Below, piece by piece: positions 56,021 to 64,000 of a stretch of DNA of 64,000 nucleotides. The stretch is from NCBI RefSeq assembly GCF_004114915.1, contig NZ_CP022219.1:6168501-6232500 (forward strand), in the 5' to 3' direction. A program made the translations under genes and the position numbers. Each line of letters opens with the position of its first letter. The stretch's first letter is position 1. The notes below the pieces were generated by a model. It was not told where the DNA came from. It did no database searches and was given only the letters and a program-made list of their open reading frames with translations. The DNA is from Bradyrhizobium guangxiense (lineage in GTDB: Bacteria; Pseudomonadota; Alphaproteobacteria; Rhizobiales; Xanthobacteraceae).

Positions 56021-56625
56021 CGAGTCGCTCCATCTGGGCTGTAGACATTTCATTGAAAGGACAGCGATCAATTGATCCACCGAGCCACGCGTTCCTCAAT
56101 TTCGCGGGCACAATTTTGGAATTGCGGCCTGGAGAGCCGTTGCTTGGCAACACCCGACCGCCGACCCAACGTGCAGTTGAGTCCATGTTGAACGGCGCTC
56201 ACTTCATGGACATCGGCTTTCCAAGTCGGGGTTACCTTGCCGAAGCACAGTCGCGACTACAAACCTCACCATGATGATGGTGGAAGGACACAGCTACGTC
56301 TTCCGAAAATCCACGAATCATTGCGACTGTGCGAGATGGGTCAAAAGCAGCAGTCGTGACTCGCTCTGTCGATGTCCGTTCCCTCCGACAGCAGACATGA
56401 CGATGAGCCTCTTGGCACTCAGTTCGCAACCGCTCACCCACCATCTTCCGACAGCGACGCACCGTCCGCTCCCCGACGTGAGCGGCGGCATCCTCCGCGG
56501 CTGCAGCAGCAACGCCGACGTTAACCCTGTCGGCAAATGATTCGCCGGTGGCCGGCGATCGCTGACAAAGTTGCCTTATTGGCGCGGAGAATTCCGGGCG
56601 GCACTAACCTAGGTTAGAGGCGCTT
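56021..56625. other. 605-bp gene-free stretch
   Basis: No reading frame has convincing composition. The middle (about 56330-56400) contains a stretch of the GGGTCAAAAG...GCAGACATGAC type that I recall between genes in related genomes, possibly a decayed element. Near the right end is a perfect 14-bp palindrome, CTAACCTAGGTTAG (56604-56617), just upstream of the next gene. Confidence 0.4.
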
Positions 56626-57090
56626 ATGCTGAAAATGGCGTTGTTGGGCCTCCTCATCCTGTTGAGTGCAGGCGTGCTGTCGGCGATGGAGCTGAACGCT
56701 CCGCCGCGTCGCACGGTTGCGATCACCCAGCCGCGCGCCGAGCAGAGCGCAGGCACCTCTGCTTCCCATGACGCGTTGCCGAAGGCCGATCGCCTCGATA
56801 TTGCCGCCGCGAGCAGTGCGATGCCGACACAGGCTGCTCCAGTCGATGACCATATTGCTCCGCAAGTCATCCAAGCCGGTTCGTCCACGCCGCAACAGAT
56901 CGTCCGTCAGCGGCGCGATGCGAAGACCAATGCGACCGCCGAACGTCCCAAGCCGAAGCCAAAGGCGCCCGTTGCGAAGCGAGCCGCCAATGTTCCGCGT
57001 GCAAAGTCCGCCAGCGAGACCGAGCCCTGTCGCCTCAAGGCGTTCGGCGGCCTGCTCAAGGCATTGAATGTGACCGGTTGCGAAATCTGA
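56626..57090 (+). CDS. Exported hypothetical protein with a basic tail
   Basis: A 154-residue protein with an N-terminal signal sequence or membrane anchor (LLGLLILLSAGVLSA, residues 6-20), a low-complexity Ala/Pro/Thr/Gln middle, a Lys/Pro-rich region (ERPKPKPKAPVAKRAA) and a C-terminal patch with two cysteines (CRLKAFGGLLKALNVTGC). GAGG precedes the ATG. Not recognised; exported with a possible disulfide at the end. Confidence 0.6.
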   Translation: MLKMALLGLLILLSAGVLSAMELNAPPRRTVAITQPRAEQSAGTSASHDALPKADRLDIAAASSAMPTQAAPVDDHIAPQVIQAGSSTPQQIVRQRRDAKTNATAERPKPKPKAPVAKRAANVPRAKSASETEPCRLKAFGGLLKALNVTGCEI

Positions 57091-57175
57091 GCGCCACTTC
57101 GGCATGGCAGGTCGAGGCCATTTTTCCCCCGGCCAACGTCTCGCAAACTCTTCCGATCATCCATATGTTGCCCCC

Positions 57176-58198
57176 ATGAAAAAGATCGGATTCCTCTCCT
57201 TCGGGCACTGGACGCCCTCGCCGCAATCGCAGACCCGCTCTGCGCGCGACACGCTGCTGCAATCGATCGAGCTTGCGGTCGCAGCGGAGCAGCTCGGCGC
57301 AGACGGCGCCTATTTCCGCGTGCATCACTTCGCGCGCCAGCTCGCCTCACCGTTTCCGCTGCTCGCGGCGGTCGGGGCCAGGACCAGCAGGATCGAGATC
57401 GGCACGGCCGTGATCGACATGCGCTACGAGAACCCGCTCTACATGGTGGAAGATGCCGGCAGCGCCGACCTCATCGCCGGCGGGCGACTGCAGCTCGGCA
57501 TCAGCCGCGGCTCGCCCGAGCAGGTGATCGACGGCTGGCGCTATTTCGGCTACCAGCCGGCCGAGGGCCAGAGCGATGCCGACATGGGCCGGCGCCATGC
57601 CGAGGTCTTCCTCGACCTCTTGCGCGGCGAAGGCTTTGCCGAGCCAAATCCGCAGCCAATGTTTCCCAATCCGCCCGGGCTGTTGCGCCTGGAGCCGCAT
57701 GCGCAGGGCCTGCGCGAGCGGATCTGGTGGGGCGCCGGCTCGAACGCGACCGCGGTGTGGGCGGCCAAGCTCGGCATGAACCTGCAGAGCTCGACGCTGA
57801 AGAACGACGAGACCGGCGAAGCCTTCCATGTGCAGCAGGCCGCGCAGATCCGCAGCTATCGTGCGGCATGGAAGGAGGCCGGTCACGCCCGCGAGCCGCG
57901 CGTCTCCGTCAGCCGCAGCATCTTCGCGCTGATGGACGATCGCGACCGCGCCTATTTCGGCGGGGAGCGCGGAGGCGAGGACCAGATCGGCTTCATCGAC
58001 CCGCGCACGCGCGCGATCTTCGGCCGCTCCTATGCCGCCGAGCCGGATGTGCTGGTCCAGCAGCTGCGGCAGGACGAGGCCATCGCCGAGGCAGATACAT
58101 TGCTGCTGACCATTCCGAACCAGCTCGGCGTCGACTATTGCGCGCATGCGATCGAGGCGATCTTGACGCATGTGGCGCCGGCGCTGGGGTGGCGGTGA
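57176..58198 (+). CDS. LLM class flavin-dependent oxidoreductase
   Basis: A 340-residue luciferase-like protein, the second in this window but not a close copy of the one at 785. Features: MKKIGFLSFGHWTP at the start, GAYFRVHHFARQLASPFPLL, LIAGGRLQLGISRGSPEQVI and a C-terminal TLLLTIPNQLGVDY. The ATG at 57176 is the conserved beginning; the frame extends to 57104. Likely monooxygenase; substrate unknown. Confidence 0.85.
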   Translation: MKKIGFLSFGHWTPSPQSQTRSARDTLLQSIELAVAAEQLGADGAYFRVHHFARQLASPFPLLAAVGARTSRIEIGTAVIDMRYENPLYMVEDAGSADLIAGGRLQLGISRGSPEQVIDGWRYFGYQPAEGQSDADMGRRHAEVFLDLLRGEGFAEPNPQPMFPNPPGLLRLEPHAQGLRERIWWGAGSNATAVWAAKLGMNLQSSTLKNDETGEAFHVQQAAQIRSYRAAWKEAGHAREPRVSVSRSIFALMDDRDRAYFGGERGGEDQIGFIDPRTRAIFGRSYAAEPDVLVQQLRQDEAIAEADTLLLTIPNQLGVDYCAHAIEAILTHVAPALGWR

Positions 58199-58297
58199 CA
58201 TGAGCCGGCGCGGCACGACCAGAAGTCGCGATTGACTCGCCACACCACCCTCGCCGATGATGTCCGCGGGGACTGTCGGACTGAATCGGGGGGCGGA

Positions 58298-58759
58298 ATG
58301 CGCTTGGGTCTGGGGATCTTTGTCTTGGCTTTCTTGCTGGCAGGGTGCGCATCGGGGCCGATGGGCAGCGCGGCTCTGACAGAACACGTGAATGCAAATA
58401 CCGCGCGGCTGGTGGTCTATCGCTCATCGGCCCTGGGTTTCGCGGTCCAGCCAAGCTATTCGGTAGATGGACGCGCCATTGGAGGCAGTCAGGCTGCGGG
58501 TTTCGTGGCCTGCGACCTCCCTCCGGGCCGCCACGAGGTTGCGGTCAACAATCTTCCGCTGAGCACCAACCTGTTCGGGCAAGGAAGCGAGAAGGTGAGC
58601 CTCGATCTGCGCGCCGGCAGCACCGTCTACCTCTCCGCACAGCCGCAGATGGGAATCATCACGCCCGGCGCAATCACGTTGATCCAGGTCACGGAAAGCC
58701 AGGGCCGTGCCGACGTGGCCAGCCTGCATCAGAGCAACAGCTCGTGTGGCAAGACGTGA
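58298..58759 (+). CDS. Putative lipoprotein, DUF2846-like
   Basis: A 153-residue lipoprotein: signal peptide MRLGLGIFVLAFLLAGC ends in a lipobox (LLAGC), so Cys17 should be lipidated. The mature part has VVYRSSALGFAVQPSYSVDG and DLPPGRHEVAV, matching a small beta-sandwich domain (DUF2846) seen in surface lipoproteins. The ATG at 58298 is set by the lipobox. Role unknown. Confidence 0.75.
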   Translation: MRLGLGIFVLAFLLAGCASGPMGSAALTEHVNANTARLVVYRSSALGFAVQPSYSVDGRAIGGSQAAGFVACDLPPGRHEVAVNNLPLSTNLFGQGSEKVSLDLRAGSTVYLSAQPQMGIITPGAITLIQVTESQGRADVASLHQSNSSCGKT

Positions 58760-58861
58760 TCTGAGGCGCTCCGGGGATTCCTGAGGAGCCCGCCTCAAGC
58801 GGGACGTCTCGAATGGGCCGCACGAGACCGCTCTCAAATTGGTTTGCTATCCGCGCCAGCC

Positions 58862-60178
58862 TCACCCTGTCTTCGTCCCCGTGATGACCGCCAGCGCCTC
58901 GACGAGGCGGTCGAGATCGGCCTCATCGGTGAAGAGCGCCGGAGTCACGCGGATGCATTGGCCCTTGGCGACGCCGGCCCGCCGCACTGTCAGGATCTTG
59001 TGGCCGTCCCGGAGCTTCGCCACGGTCGCCTCGTTGTCCGCCTTGCTGGTCCTGCCGGCGAGGCGAAATGAGGTGATCGCGCCGTAAGAGCCGACCTCGT
59101 CCGGGGTCAGGATCTCGATGTCCTTCAATCCGCGGGCGCGGCTCACCCAATAGTCGCGTAAGTAGCGCAGGCGGGCCTGCTTCGCCGCGGCGCCGATCTC
59201 TTGATGCAGCGCCACGGCCGTCGGCACCGTCAGCACCGTGGCGAAATTGACCGTGCCGGTATGGACCCGCGAGCGGATGTCGCTCTCCGCAAAGTCCTCG
59301 TCGCCCATGTCGCGATCGATGGCGGCGAGGCGATCCTTCCTGATGTAGAGGAAGCCTACGCCGAGCGGCGCGCCGATCCATTTGTGCAGATTGAAGCCGA
59401 CGAAATCGGCCTCGAGCGCGCTCACCTTGAAGTCGATCTGGCCCCAGGAATGCGCGGCGTCGACGATGGTGTCGATGCCCTTGGCCTTCGCCATGCGGGC
59501 GATCTCGGCAACCGGCATCACGAAGCCGGTGCGGTGGCTGACATGGGTCAGGAGCAGAAGTCGCGTCTTCGGGTTGGCCTCGATGGCGCGGACATAGGCG
59601 TCGAGCACTGCCTGGCGCGTGGCAGGCTCCGGCACGTCGAACTTGACCACGTCGACGCCGCGGCGCGCACGCAGCGCGTTCATCGCATATTGCATCGAAT
59701 CGTAGTCGAGGTCGGCATAGAGCACGCCGTCGCCGGGCTTCAGCCTGTTGTAGCCGCCGATGAGGAGCTGCAGCGCTTCGGTCGCGCCGCGGGTGAGCGC
59801 GATCTCCTCGGGCAGCGCACCGACCGCCTCCGCCACCTTGGCCCGCACGGCCTCGAAATCCGCGCCCGCGCGCAGCCGCGCGTAGTAAGTGTTCTGATAG
59901 TTGATCATGTCGGACTGACGGATGAACTCGCGCCGCACGGGCTCGGCCATGATGCCCCAATAGCCGTTCTCGAAATTGACGATGTCGGGCGTCACGGCAT
60001 AGAGCCGCTTTACCTCCGCCCAATAGGCCTTGTCGGTGGCCCGGGCGACGGCCGAACCGGTCGGCTGCGCCGGAAGGCCCTCGGCAAAAGCCGGCTCCGC
60101 AAGCGGCGCCACGGCGGCTGCCGCGAGGCTCTTCAGGATCCAGCGGCGGGCGGACGAAATTGTATCAGTCAGATGCAT
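58862..60178 (-). CDS. Aminotransferase class V-fold PLP protein with Tat-like signal
   Basis: A 438-residue PLP protein of the cysteine desulfurase/isopenicillin epimerase group. PLP Lys is in GFNLHKWIGAPLGVGF; HVSHRTGFVMPV and DAAHSWGQIDF hold other cofactor contacts. The N-terminus has SARRWILKSLAAAAVAPLAE, a twin-arginine-like export signal, unusual for this group. The ATG at 60178 follows GGAG; the GTG at 60190 is an alternative. Probably a periplasmic epimerase or lyase; reaction unknown. Confidence 0.82.
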   Translation of the reverse strand: MHLTDTISSARRWILKSLAAAAVAPLAEPAFAEGLPAQPTGSAVARATDKAYWAEVKRLYAVTPDIVNFENGYWGIMAEPVRREFIRQSDMINYQNTYYARLRAGADFEAVRAKVAEAVGALPEEIALTRGATEALQLLIGGYNRLKPGDGVLYADLDYDSMQYAMNALRARRGVDVVKFDVPEPATRQAVLDAYVRAIEANPKTRLLLLTHVSHRTGFVMPVAEIARMAKAKGIDTIVDAAHSWGQIDFKVSALEADFVGFNLHKWIGAPLGVGFLYIRKDRLAAIDRDMGDEDFAESDIRSRVHTGTVNFATVLTVPTAVALHQEIGAAAKQARLRYLRDYWVSRARGLKDIEILTPDEVGSYGAITSFRLAGRTSKADNEATVAKLRDGHKILTVRRAGVAKGQCIRVTPALFTDEADLDRLVEALAVITGTKTG

Positions 60179-60434
60179 ATCAGTCTCCACGATGCGCGGC
60201 GAAAGGAGCAGCGATCAATAGAGCGCGAATGACAGCGGGGTGACAATTCGATGATGGGAGCGCGTCCCACTGCGGTTCGCGAGGCCTAGTTCATCTACCG
60301 CCATCGAGCATCTTTGCGTGCGAAGCAGATTACAGGTGAGCTGGTGGCTGCACTGAAGATGAGTCGTCGCAACGCTGCCCCAGCTCGATGGTCGGTTCAG
60401 CCGCGCGTACTTTATAAGCAGGCAAATTGCGCGA

Positions 60435-60463
60435 CCCCGGCTTCTACATCGCAGAAGCCGGGG
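60435..60463 (-). terminator. Strong hairpin after the 26-residue gene
   Basis: CCCCGGCTTCT (60435-60445) pairs perfectly with AGAAGCCGGGG (60453-60463), an 11-bp stem with a 7-base loop. It follows the stop of the small gene at 60474 on the minus strand. No T-tract follows. Confidence 0.6.
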
Positions 60464-60473
60464 GCCTCCGCAT

Positions 60474-60554
60474 TCAGTGCATGTGGCCGATCAGATAGAT
60501 GCCGCCGCCGACGACCAGGATGGCGGGCACGGCCCAGAGAATCAATACGGGCAT
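60474..60554 (-). CDS. Very small membrane protein, 26 residues
   Basis: Reads MPVLILWAVPAILVVGGGIY and ends LIGHMH: one hydrophobic helix with almost no polar ends. A strong ribosome site, GGAGGAGAGG, is well placed before the ATG at 60554, and a perfect hairpin follows the stop, so it behaves as a complete transcription unit. Too short for standard gene calling. Probably inserts in the inner membrane; function unknown. Confidence 0.55.
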   Translation of the reverse strand: MPVLILWAVPAILVVGGGIYLIGHMH

Positions 60555-60686
60555 TCTTCCTCTCCTCCAATGACTGCTCCCGCAGAACGCAACGGGAAAA
60601 AACGGCAGATGTTCCGCCGCCGACGGAACGGGGAGGCGGATGGCGAGTTCATCGCAGCGCCGCATAAAGCGGCGAGGGAGAATGCA

Positions 60687-61031
60687 ATGAAGAAATTCAT
60701 GCTGATATCGGCCGCCGCGCTGCTGGTGTCGACCAGCGTCATGGCGCAAACCACCGTCACGACAACGACCGGCGCCGGGCATGGCGCTGCCGTGCAGATC
60801 GAACCGGAATATCGCACCAAGATCCGGTCCTACGTCACCGAGCACAAGATCCGCCCGGTCGAAACGCGCGAGAAGATCGTCATCGGCTCCCCGGTGCCGC
60901 GGGACGTCGAGCTCACGGCTGTTCCGAGCGACTGGGGTCCTTCGCTCACCAAATACCGCTACGTCTATTCAGGCAGCCACGTGATGCTGGTCGATCCCGA
61001 GACCCGCATGGTCGTCCAGGAAGTGGACTAA
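60687..61031 (+). CDS. DUF1236 domain protein, exported
   Basis: A 114-residue protein with a signal peptide (residues 1-21, STSVMAQ) and a DUF1236-type domain: IRPVETREKIVIGSPVPRDV and RYVYSGSHVMLVDPETRMVV. DUF1236 proteins are abundant in Bradyrhizobium and are periplasmic, of unknown role. GAGGGAG precedes the ATG at 60687. Divergent from the 26-residue gene, sharing a 132-bp region. Confidence 0.85.
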   Translation: MKKFMLISAAALLVSTSVMAQTTVTTTTGAGHGAAVQIEPEYRTKIRSYVTEHKIRPVETREKIVIGSPVPRDVELTAVPSDWGPSLTKYRYVYSGSHVMLVDPETRMVVQEVD

Positions 61032-61106
61032 CGCCGCCACGCAAGCGGGCCGTGGAGAAGCGGCCCGCCTGCGTCATCACACCCGTTCTTGCCGCGGTAG
61101 CATTCG

Positions 61107-61511
61107 ATGCCCATCGTTCGATACGTCCTGTTTGCCAGCGCCTTCGTCGTTGCGCTGCTGTTCGCACTCGATCGCTCACTGCCACCGCCGGCCGGCCTCG
61201 CTCCGGCGCCCGGGGTCGACCGCAGCATCATTCGCATCCACTCCGCACGCACCTGGCCTGAAAAGATCATCTTCGACACATCTAGCCAGATCGCGACAGC
61301 CGTTTCCTCGCCCCTGCTTGCCGGCCAGCAAAGCGACGATCATGCGGACCACGCGTTGGCGATGGCTGCGCCGCAGAAGCCGGAGACGAAAGCCCCACCG
61401 GCATCCCAGCCGAGCGCCGCACGCACAACGAGCCTTCGTTCGAAGCGGACTGCGCGTGCTGCCTCCATGCGCCGTCTTTACGATCGACAGGCGATGGTCG
61501 GAGCATTCTGA
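61107..61511 (+). CDS. Hypothetical membrane-anchored protein
   Basis: A 134-residue protein with one N-terminal hydrophobic helix (YVLFASAFVVALLFAL, residues 6-21) and a periplasmic part with HSARTWPEKIIFDTSSQIAT, then a low-complexity, basic C-terminus. Follows the DUF1236 gene by 75 bp. This layout is common in Bradyrhizobium small exported proteins; function unknown. Confidence 0.65.
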   Translation: MPIVRYVLFASAFVVALLFALDRSLPPPAGLAPAPGVDRSIIRIHSARTWPEKIIFDTSSQIATAVSSPLLAGQQSDDHADHALAMAAPQKPETKAPPASQPSAARTTSLRSKRTARAASMRRLYDRQAMVGAF

Positions 61512-61738
61512 CAGAAGCTGCCGCCGGTCCCGGCATCGCGCGCACAAACACTCGCGTTCGGCGCAGATGAACAATGAATGAATGAATTGCGATGCGCGCC
61601 GCGCTCGGGCCGCGGAACTCCCATGAGCACTGAATCGACGCGTCAGCGTGTCCGACGCAAGGAACGTTTACACGATTACCAATTTATCCCGAGCCTGCTT
61701 TGGCGATTTGTCTTTGCAAAACCTTGGAGGAGATGGAC

Positions 61739-62245
61739 ATGAGGATCCTGAAGCTTTCTGCGGCTGCGGCCGCGCTGCTGGCCGGCACGGCACTCGCCGT
61801 TGCGCAATCGAGCTCGACGGTCGGCACCGGCGGTTCGTCGGCGGGTGGCGGCACCAGCAACTCGACCGTAGGCACCGGCGGCTCTGCGGCCGGTAGCGGC
61901 ACGGGCAGCGGCTCGGCCTCAACTCTCGGCACCGGTGGCTCGTCGGCGGGCGGTGGCACCAGCAGCTCGACTGTGGGCACCGGCGGCTCCGCAGCCGGCA
62001 GCGGCACAGGCAGCGGCTCGGCCTCGACGCTCGGCACCGGCGGCTCGTCCGCGGGCGGCGGCAAGAGCTCGTCCAGCGTCGGCACCGGCGGCTCGGCCGC
62101 AGGCAGTGGCTCGACCGTTGGCCAGTCTGGCGCGTCGAAGTCGCCCGGCATGGGCGACGGCAAGTCCGGCAGCCATGCCAGTGACATGGGCCTGGAAAAG
62201 GGCAAGGGCCACAACAAGGACGAGTGGAAGAAGGACAAGAACTAG
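61739..62245 (+). CDS. Gly/Ser-rich repeat protein, exported
   Basis: A 168-residue protein with a signal peptide (residues 1-22, ALAVAQ) and three copies of a roughly 35-residue repeat built from (S/T)-(V/L)-G-T-G-G-S-(S/A)-A-G-(G/S)-G. The tail is charged and hydrophilic (LEKGKGHNKDEWKKDKN). No hydrophobic core, so probably extended or surface-associated. GGAGGAG precedes the ATG at 61739; an earlier ATG at 61733 is too close to it. Function unknown. Confidence 0.7.
   Translation: MRILKLSAAAAALLAGTALAVAQSSSTVGTGGSSAGGGTSNSTVGTGGSAAGSGTGSGSASTLGTGGSSAGGGTSSSTVGTGGSAAGSGTGSGSASTLGTGGSSAGGGKSSSSVGTGGSAAGSGSTVGQSGASKSPGMGDGKSGSHASDMGLEKGKGHNKDEWKKDKN
61812..62110 (+). repeat. 105-bp tandem repeat inside the Gly/Ser-rich gene
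   Basis: About 2.8 copies of a 105-bp unit, marked by recurring TCGGCACCGG(C/T)GG-type segments. Copies one and two are nearly identical in protein; the third is shortened and carries K for T. Length is likely to vary between strains by slippage or recombination. Confidence 0.6.
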
Positions 62246-62303
62246 TCCGATCCCGGGAGCGGCCGCGTGCCGCTCCCTTCGTCCATGTTGAGGAGGAGCT
62301 GCC

Positions 62304-62657
62304 ATGAACAAGTCAATCATTGCGATCGCGGCACTGGTTCTGATGGGCGGCGCTGCATCGGCAGAAACCATGGAAAAGACCGGCAAGACGACGTCGGGCG
62401 AGACCTGCAAGGTCACCGTCGAGAAACATGCAGACGGCAGCATCAGCGCAGCCGGTGCGTCGGGCTCCGGCACCACCGGCTCGACGGCGTCGAGCGGTTC
62501 GCTTTCGAGCTCGAGCTCGGCCGGTGGATCGTCCGTGCATGTTCAGGCGGGCGGCGGCAACGTCTCGAGCTCCTCGTCGACGGCGGGTGGTCCTGGCACG
62601 ACCAGCGCCAGCACCATCACCGTCAACGGCTGCACGATCTCGACCTCGTCACCCTAA
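62304..62657 (+). CDS. Exported Ser-rich hypothetical protein with two cysteines
   Basis: A 117-residue protein with a signal peptide (residues 1-20, GGAASA) and a Ser/Gly/Thr-rich mature part. Cysteines in GETCKVTVEKH and VNGCTIST could form a disulfide. GAGGAGG precedes the ATG. Third of a row of small exported proteins; not recognised. Confidence 0.65.
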   Translation: MNKSIIAIAALVLMGGAASAETMEKTGKTTSGETCKVTVEKHADGSISAAGASGSGTTGSTASSGSLSSSSSAGGSSVHVQAGGGNVSSSSSTAGGPGTTSASTITVNGCTISTSSP

Positions 62658-62732
62658 TCGTTCGAGCGTGATCGTTTCGGAAAAGCGCTGAGCATTCTTC
62701 GGATCATGCCCCAAACCTAGAGAGGATTGCAC

Positions 62733-63158
62733 ATGAGAACGTTAGTCATGACCGCAGCGGCTGCAGCTCTGCTTGCCGCCTCACCGGTTCTCGCGCAGAC
62801 CAGTATCACCGGCGGAAGCGGCGGCTCGGCCGCGGTGGGCGGCACCTCGGCCTCGACCGTCGGCACCGGTGGGACGTCCACCTCGGCGACGGGCCGCACC
62901 GGCTCGTCGATCGCGGCCGGCGGAAGCGCCGCTGCCGTGAGCGGCAAGACGCAGACCGGGGTCAGCATGAACAAGGGCAATGGCCCCGTGATGAACTCGA
63001 ATGCCCGGGCGCAGGCGCATGAGGGCGGCACGTTCAGCCGCTCGCATACGCGCACCAAGGTCAAGGCCGGCGAAGAGGTGGGCTCGACCACCAAGACGAT
63101 GTCTCATGTGCCGGGCTCGAAGCCGACCATGTCGACCACGTCAACGACCGCACGCTAA
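62733..63158 (+). CDS. Exported Gly/Ser/Thr-rich hypothetical protein
   Basis: A 141-residue protein with a signal peptide (residues 1-21, ASPVLAQ) followed by GGSGGSAAVGGTSASTVGTG, the same motif as the repeat protein at 61739, then a basic, Thr-rich tail. The two probably share ancestry. GAGAGG is upstream of the ATG at 62733; a perfect terminator follows. Confidence 0.65.
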   Translation: MRTLVMTAAAAALLAASPVLAQTSITGGSGGSAAVGGTSASTVGTGGTSTSATGRTGSSIAAGGSAAAVSGKTQTGVSMNKGNGPVMNSNARAQAHEGGTFSRSHTRTKVKAGEEVGSTTKTMSHVPGSKPTMSTTSTTAR

Positions 63159-63170
63159 CCCTCACGACCT

Positions 63171-63200
63171 GCTGCCCGACTTGCTCGGGCAGCTCTTTTT
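63171..63200 (+). terminator. Rho-independent terminator
   Basis: GCTGCCCGA (63171-63179) pairs with TCGGGCAGC (63185-63193), followed by TCTTTTT (63194-63200): a 9-bp GC-rich stem, 5-base loop and T-tract. Ends the exported-protein cluster on the plus strand and faces the convergent gene at 63209. Confidence 0.85.
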
Positions 63201-63208
63201 GGATCCGC

Positions 63209-63667
63209 TCAGTTGGCGCTCAGGCTGTGGCTAATGCGCGTCACGACGCGGTCCCATTGTCGCTTCTCGGCCTCGGGATAATTGATCAGCACGCAGTGCA
63301 CATATCCCCGAGAAAAATTGCAGCGATCGTACCAGATCTTGTCGCGCTTGATGCTCGAGACCACGAAGAAATCACGCGCCACGCGCTTATAAATGATTCC
63401 GGATGGTGGATTCTTCTTCGCCAGAAATTGCGCCGGGGTCAGACCCTGCTCATTGGAAACGGCCTGCACGGTGAGGTCTGCCCTGCCGTCCGACGTACGA
63501 AATTGCTGACCATAGCCATCGGGCTTGCCGGCCAACTCCGCGAACAGCGATCTTGGAAAATCGACCGACGTCCCGGTCTCGGCAATACGATAACTGGTCC
63601 AGCTGTCGGCGCGGGCGGCGGACAGCGTGGCAAGCAGCGCGAGGATCGCGACGAATGTCGTCTTCAT
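63209..63667 (-). CDS. Exported hypothetical protein
   Basis: A 152-residue protein with a signal peptide (residues 1-20, SAARA). The mature part begins WTSYRIAETGTSVDFPRSLF and has two cysteines close together (YDRCNFSRGYVHCVL), likely a disulfide. The pattern resembles small periplasmic proteins of rhizobia with a stress or matrix role. Not recognised. Confidence 0.7.
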   Translation of the reverse strand: MKTTFVAILALLATLSAARADSWTSYRIAETGTSVDFPRSLFAELAGKPDGYGQQFRTSDGRADLTVQAVSNEQGLTPAQFLAKKNPPSGIIYKRVARDFFVVSSIKRDKIWYDRCNFSRGYVHCVLINYPEAEKRQWDRVVTRISHSLSAN

Positions 63668-63677
63668 CTTTGCCTCA

Positions 63678-63896
63678 TCAGTTGCGGGGCATCAGCTGCA
63701 GCTCCATCAACGCGATCCGTTGCAGATCAGCGACGTTGCGCACGCCCGCGCCCGCGGTGCGCAGGATGGATTCGGCGAGTGCGTTGACGTGCGAGGCATG
63801 CACCGGCTCCGGCAGACTCGCAACCGCGGCTTCCAGGGCGGTCGTCATGATCTCGATCACCTCGGGGGAAAATTCAGCGTTGGAAAAGTTCTTCAT
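63678..63896 (-). CDS. Small hypothetical protein, 72 residues
   Basis: MKNFSNAEFSPEVIEIMTTA begins a mostly helical, acidic protein that ends LMELQLMPRN. I recall similar short proteins in Bradyrhizobium genomes but know no function. The ATG at 63896 begins the conserved part. It is upstream of the exported gene by 10 bp and probably in one unit with it. Confidence 0.6.
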   Translation of the reverse strand: MKNFSNAEFSPEVIEIMTTALEAAVASLPEPVHASHVNALAESILRTAGAGVRNVADLQRIALMELQLMPRN

Positions 63897-64000
63897 CGCG
63901 CATGCCGGCCGCTGGTGCGGACCGCGGCTCAACGCCGGGAAAAAGTGGAAGTTCCTGCGACACAGCCGCAGAGCCGGCCGTGCAGGCCCGCCGCCGGGCT

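Noticed and set aside
56053-56540. Short open frames of 73 and 89 codons in the 605-bp gap
   Set aside because: No ribosome site, no domain, and a Ser/Pro/Cys-rich translation like decayed intergenic sequence.
61812-62110. CRISPR-like repeats
   Set aside because: The repeats are in-frame, 105 bp, adjacent without spacers and code for Gly/Ser-rich protein.

Overview
The window is high-GC DNA from an alphaproteobacterium. Gene content and repeats point to Bradyrhizobium or a close relative in the Nitrobacteraceae: a rhizobial-type phosphonate locus with two phnE genes, DUF1236 and DUF6496 proteins, many ABC and TTT solute receptors, and several families of palindromic intergenic repeats. This assignment is inference from content, not a database match. 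I see no rRNA, tRNA, CRISPR array, integrase or complete insertion sequence; it reads as ordinary chromosome.

Layout. (1) 134-6442: a cNMP-binding protein, a luciferase-like monooxygenase, and a six-gene minus-strand operon (Bug-type receptor, flavin reductase, FAH-family enzyme, HpaH-like hydratase, RidA-like protein, amidohydrolase) that looks like the lower part of a ring-cleavage pathway, next to a divergent IclR regulator with a perfect operator. (2) 7610-14340: metY and a hydrolase, a DUF6496 protein, a sulfonate-type receptor with a TauD dioxygenase, an SDR and an FMN-binding oxidase. (3) 14427-28134: a complete C-P lyase locus. phnGHIJKLMN and phnCDE1E2 lie on the minus strand with phnF between them. 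A second plus-strand operon carries a hexapeptide transferase, a frameshifted phnM paralogue and a DUF1045 2H phosphoesterase. Pho boxes sit before phnG, phnC and the plus-strand operon, and a 28-bp palindrome likely bound by PhnF overlaps the phnG promoter. phnP is absent; the DUF1045 protein is a candidate replacement.

(4) 28340-35888: a DapA-like aldolase/dehydratase, a chemoreceptor, a MarR/crotonase pair, a tannase-like esterase and serA. (5) 36221-41052: a triple-rhodanese protein, then a TonB siderophore receptor coupled to a PepSY reductase-like membrane protein. (6) 41264-47911: a DapA-like lyase, a FAD-linked 2-hydroxyacid dehydrogenase and a GntR regulator, then a DMT transporter and a YgiQ radical SAM protein. 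(7) 48152-54958: an amide module with two acetamidase/formamidase genes, a NitT/TauT-type ABC transporter, an orphan IS3-OrfA-like protein, and an Rrf2-like regulator with a methyltransferase. (8) 55202-63896: assorted enzymes, then a run of small exported proteins, two of them Gly/Ser-rich.

One theme recurs: at least three regulator genes (iclR, marR, rrf2) carry a perfect inverted repeat over their own start codon. For marR and rrf2 a good sigma70 promoter places transcription start at or within a base or so of the ATG, which suggests leaderless mRNAs under tight autorepression. The strongest candidates for something not well described are the dual PhoB/PhnF control of the C-P lyase operon, the DUF1045 phosphoesterase as a PhnP replacement, the catabolic operon lacking a ring-cleavage enzyme, and the leaderless autoregulated genes.
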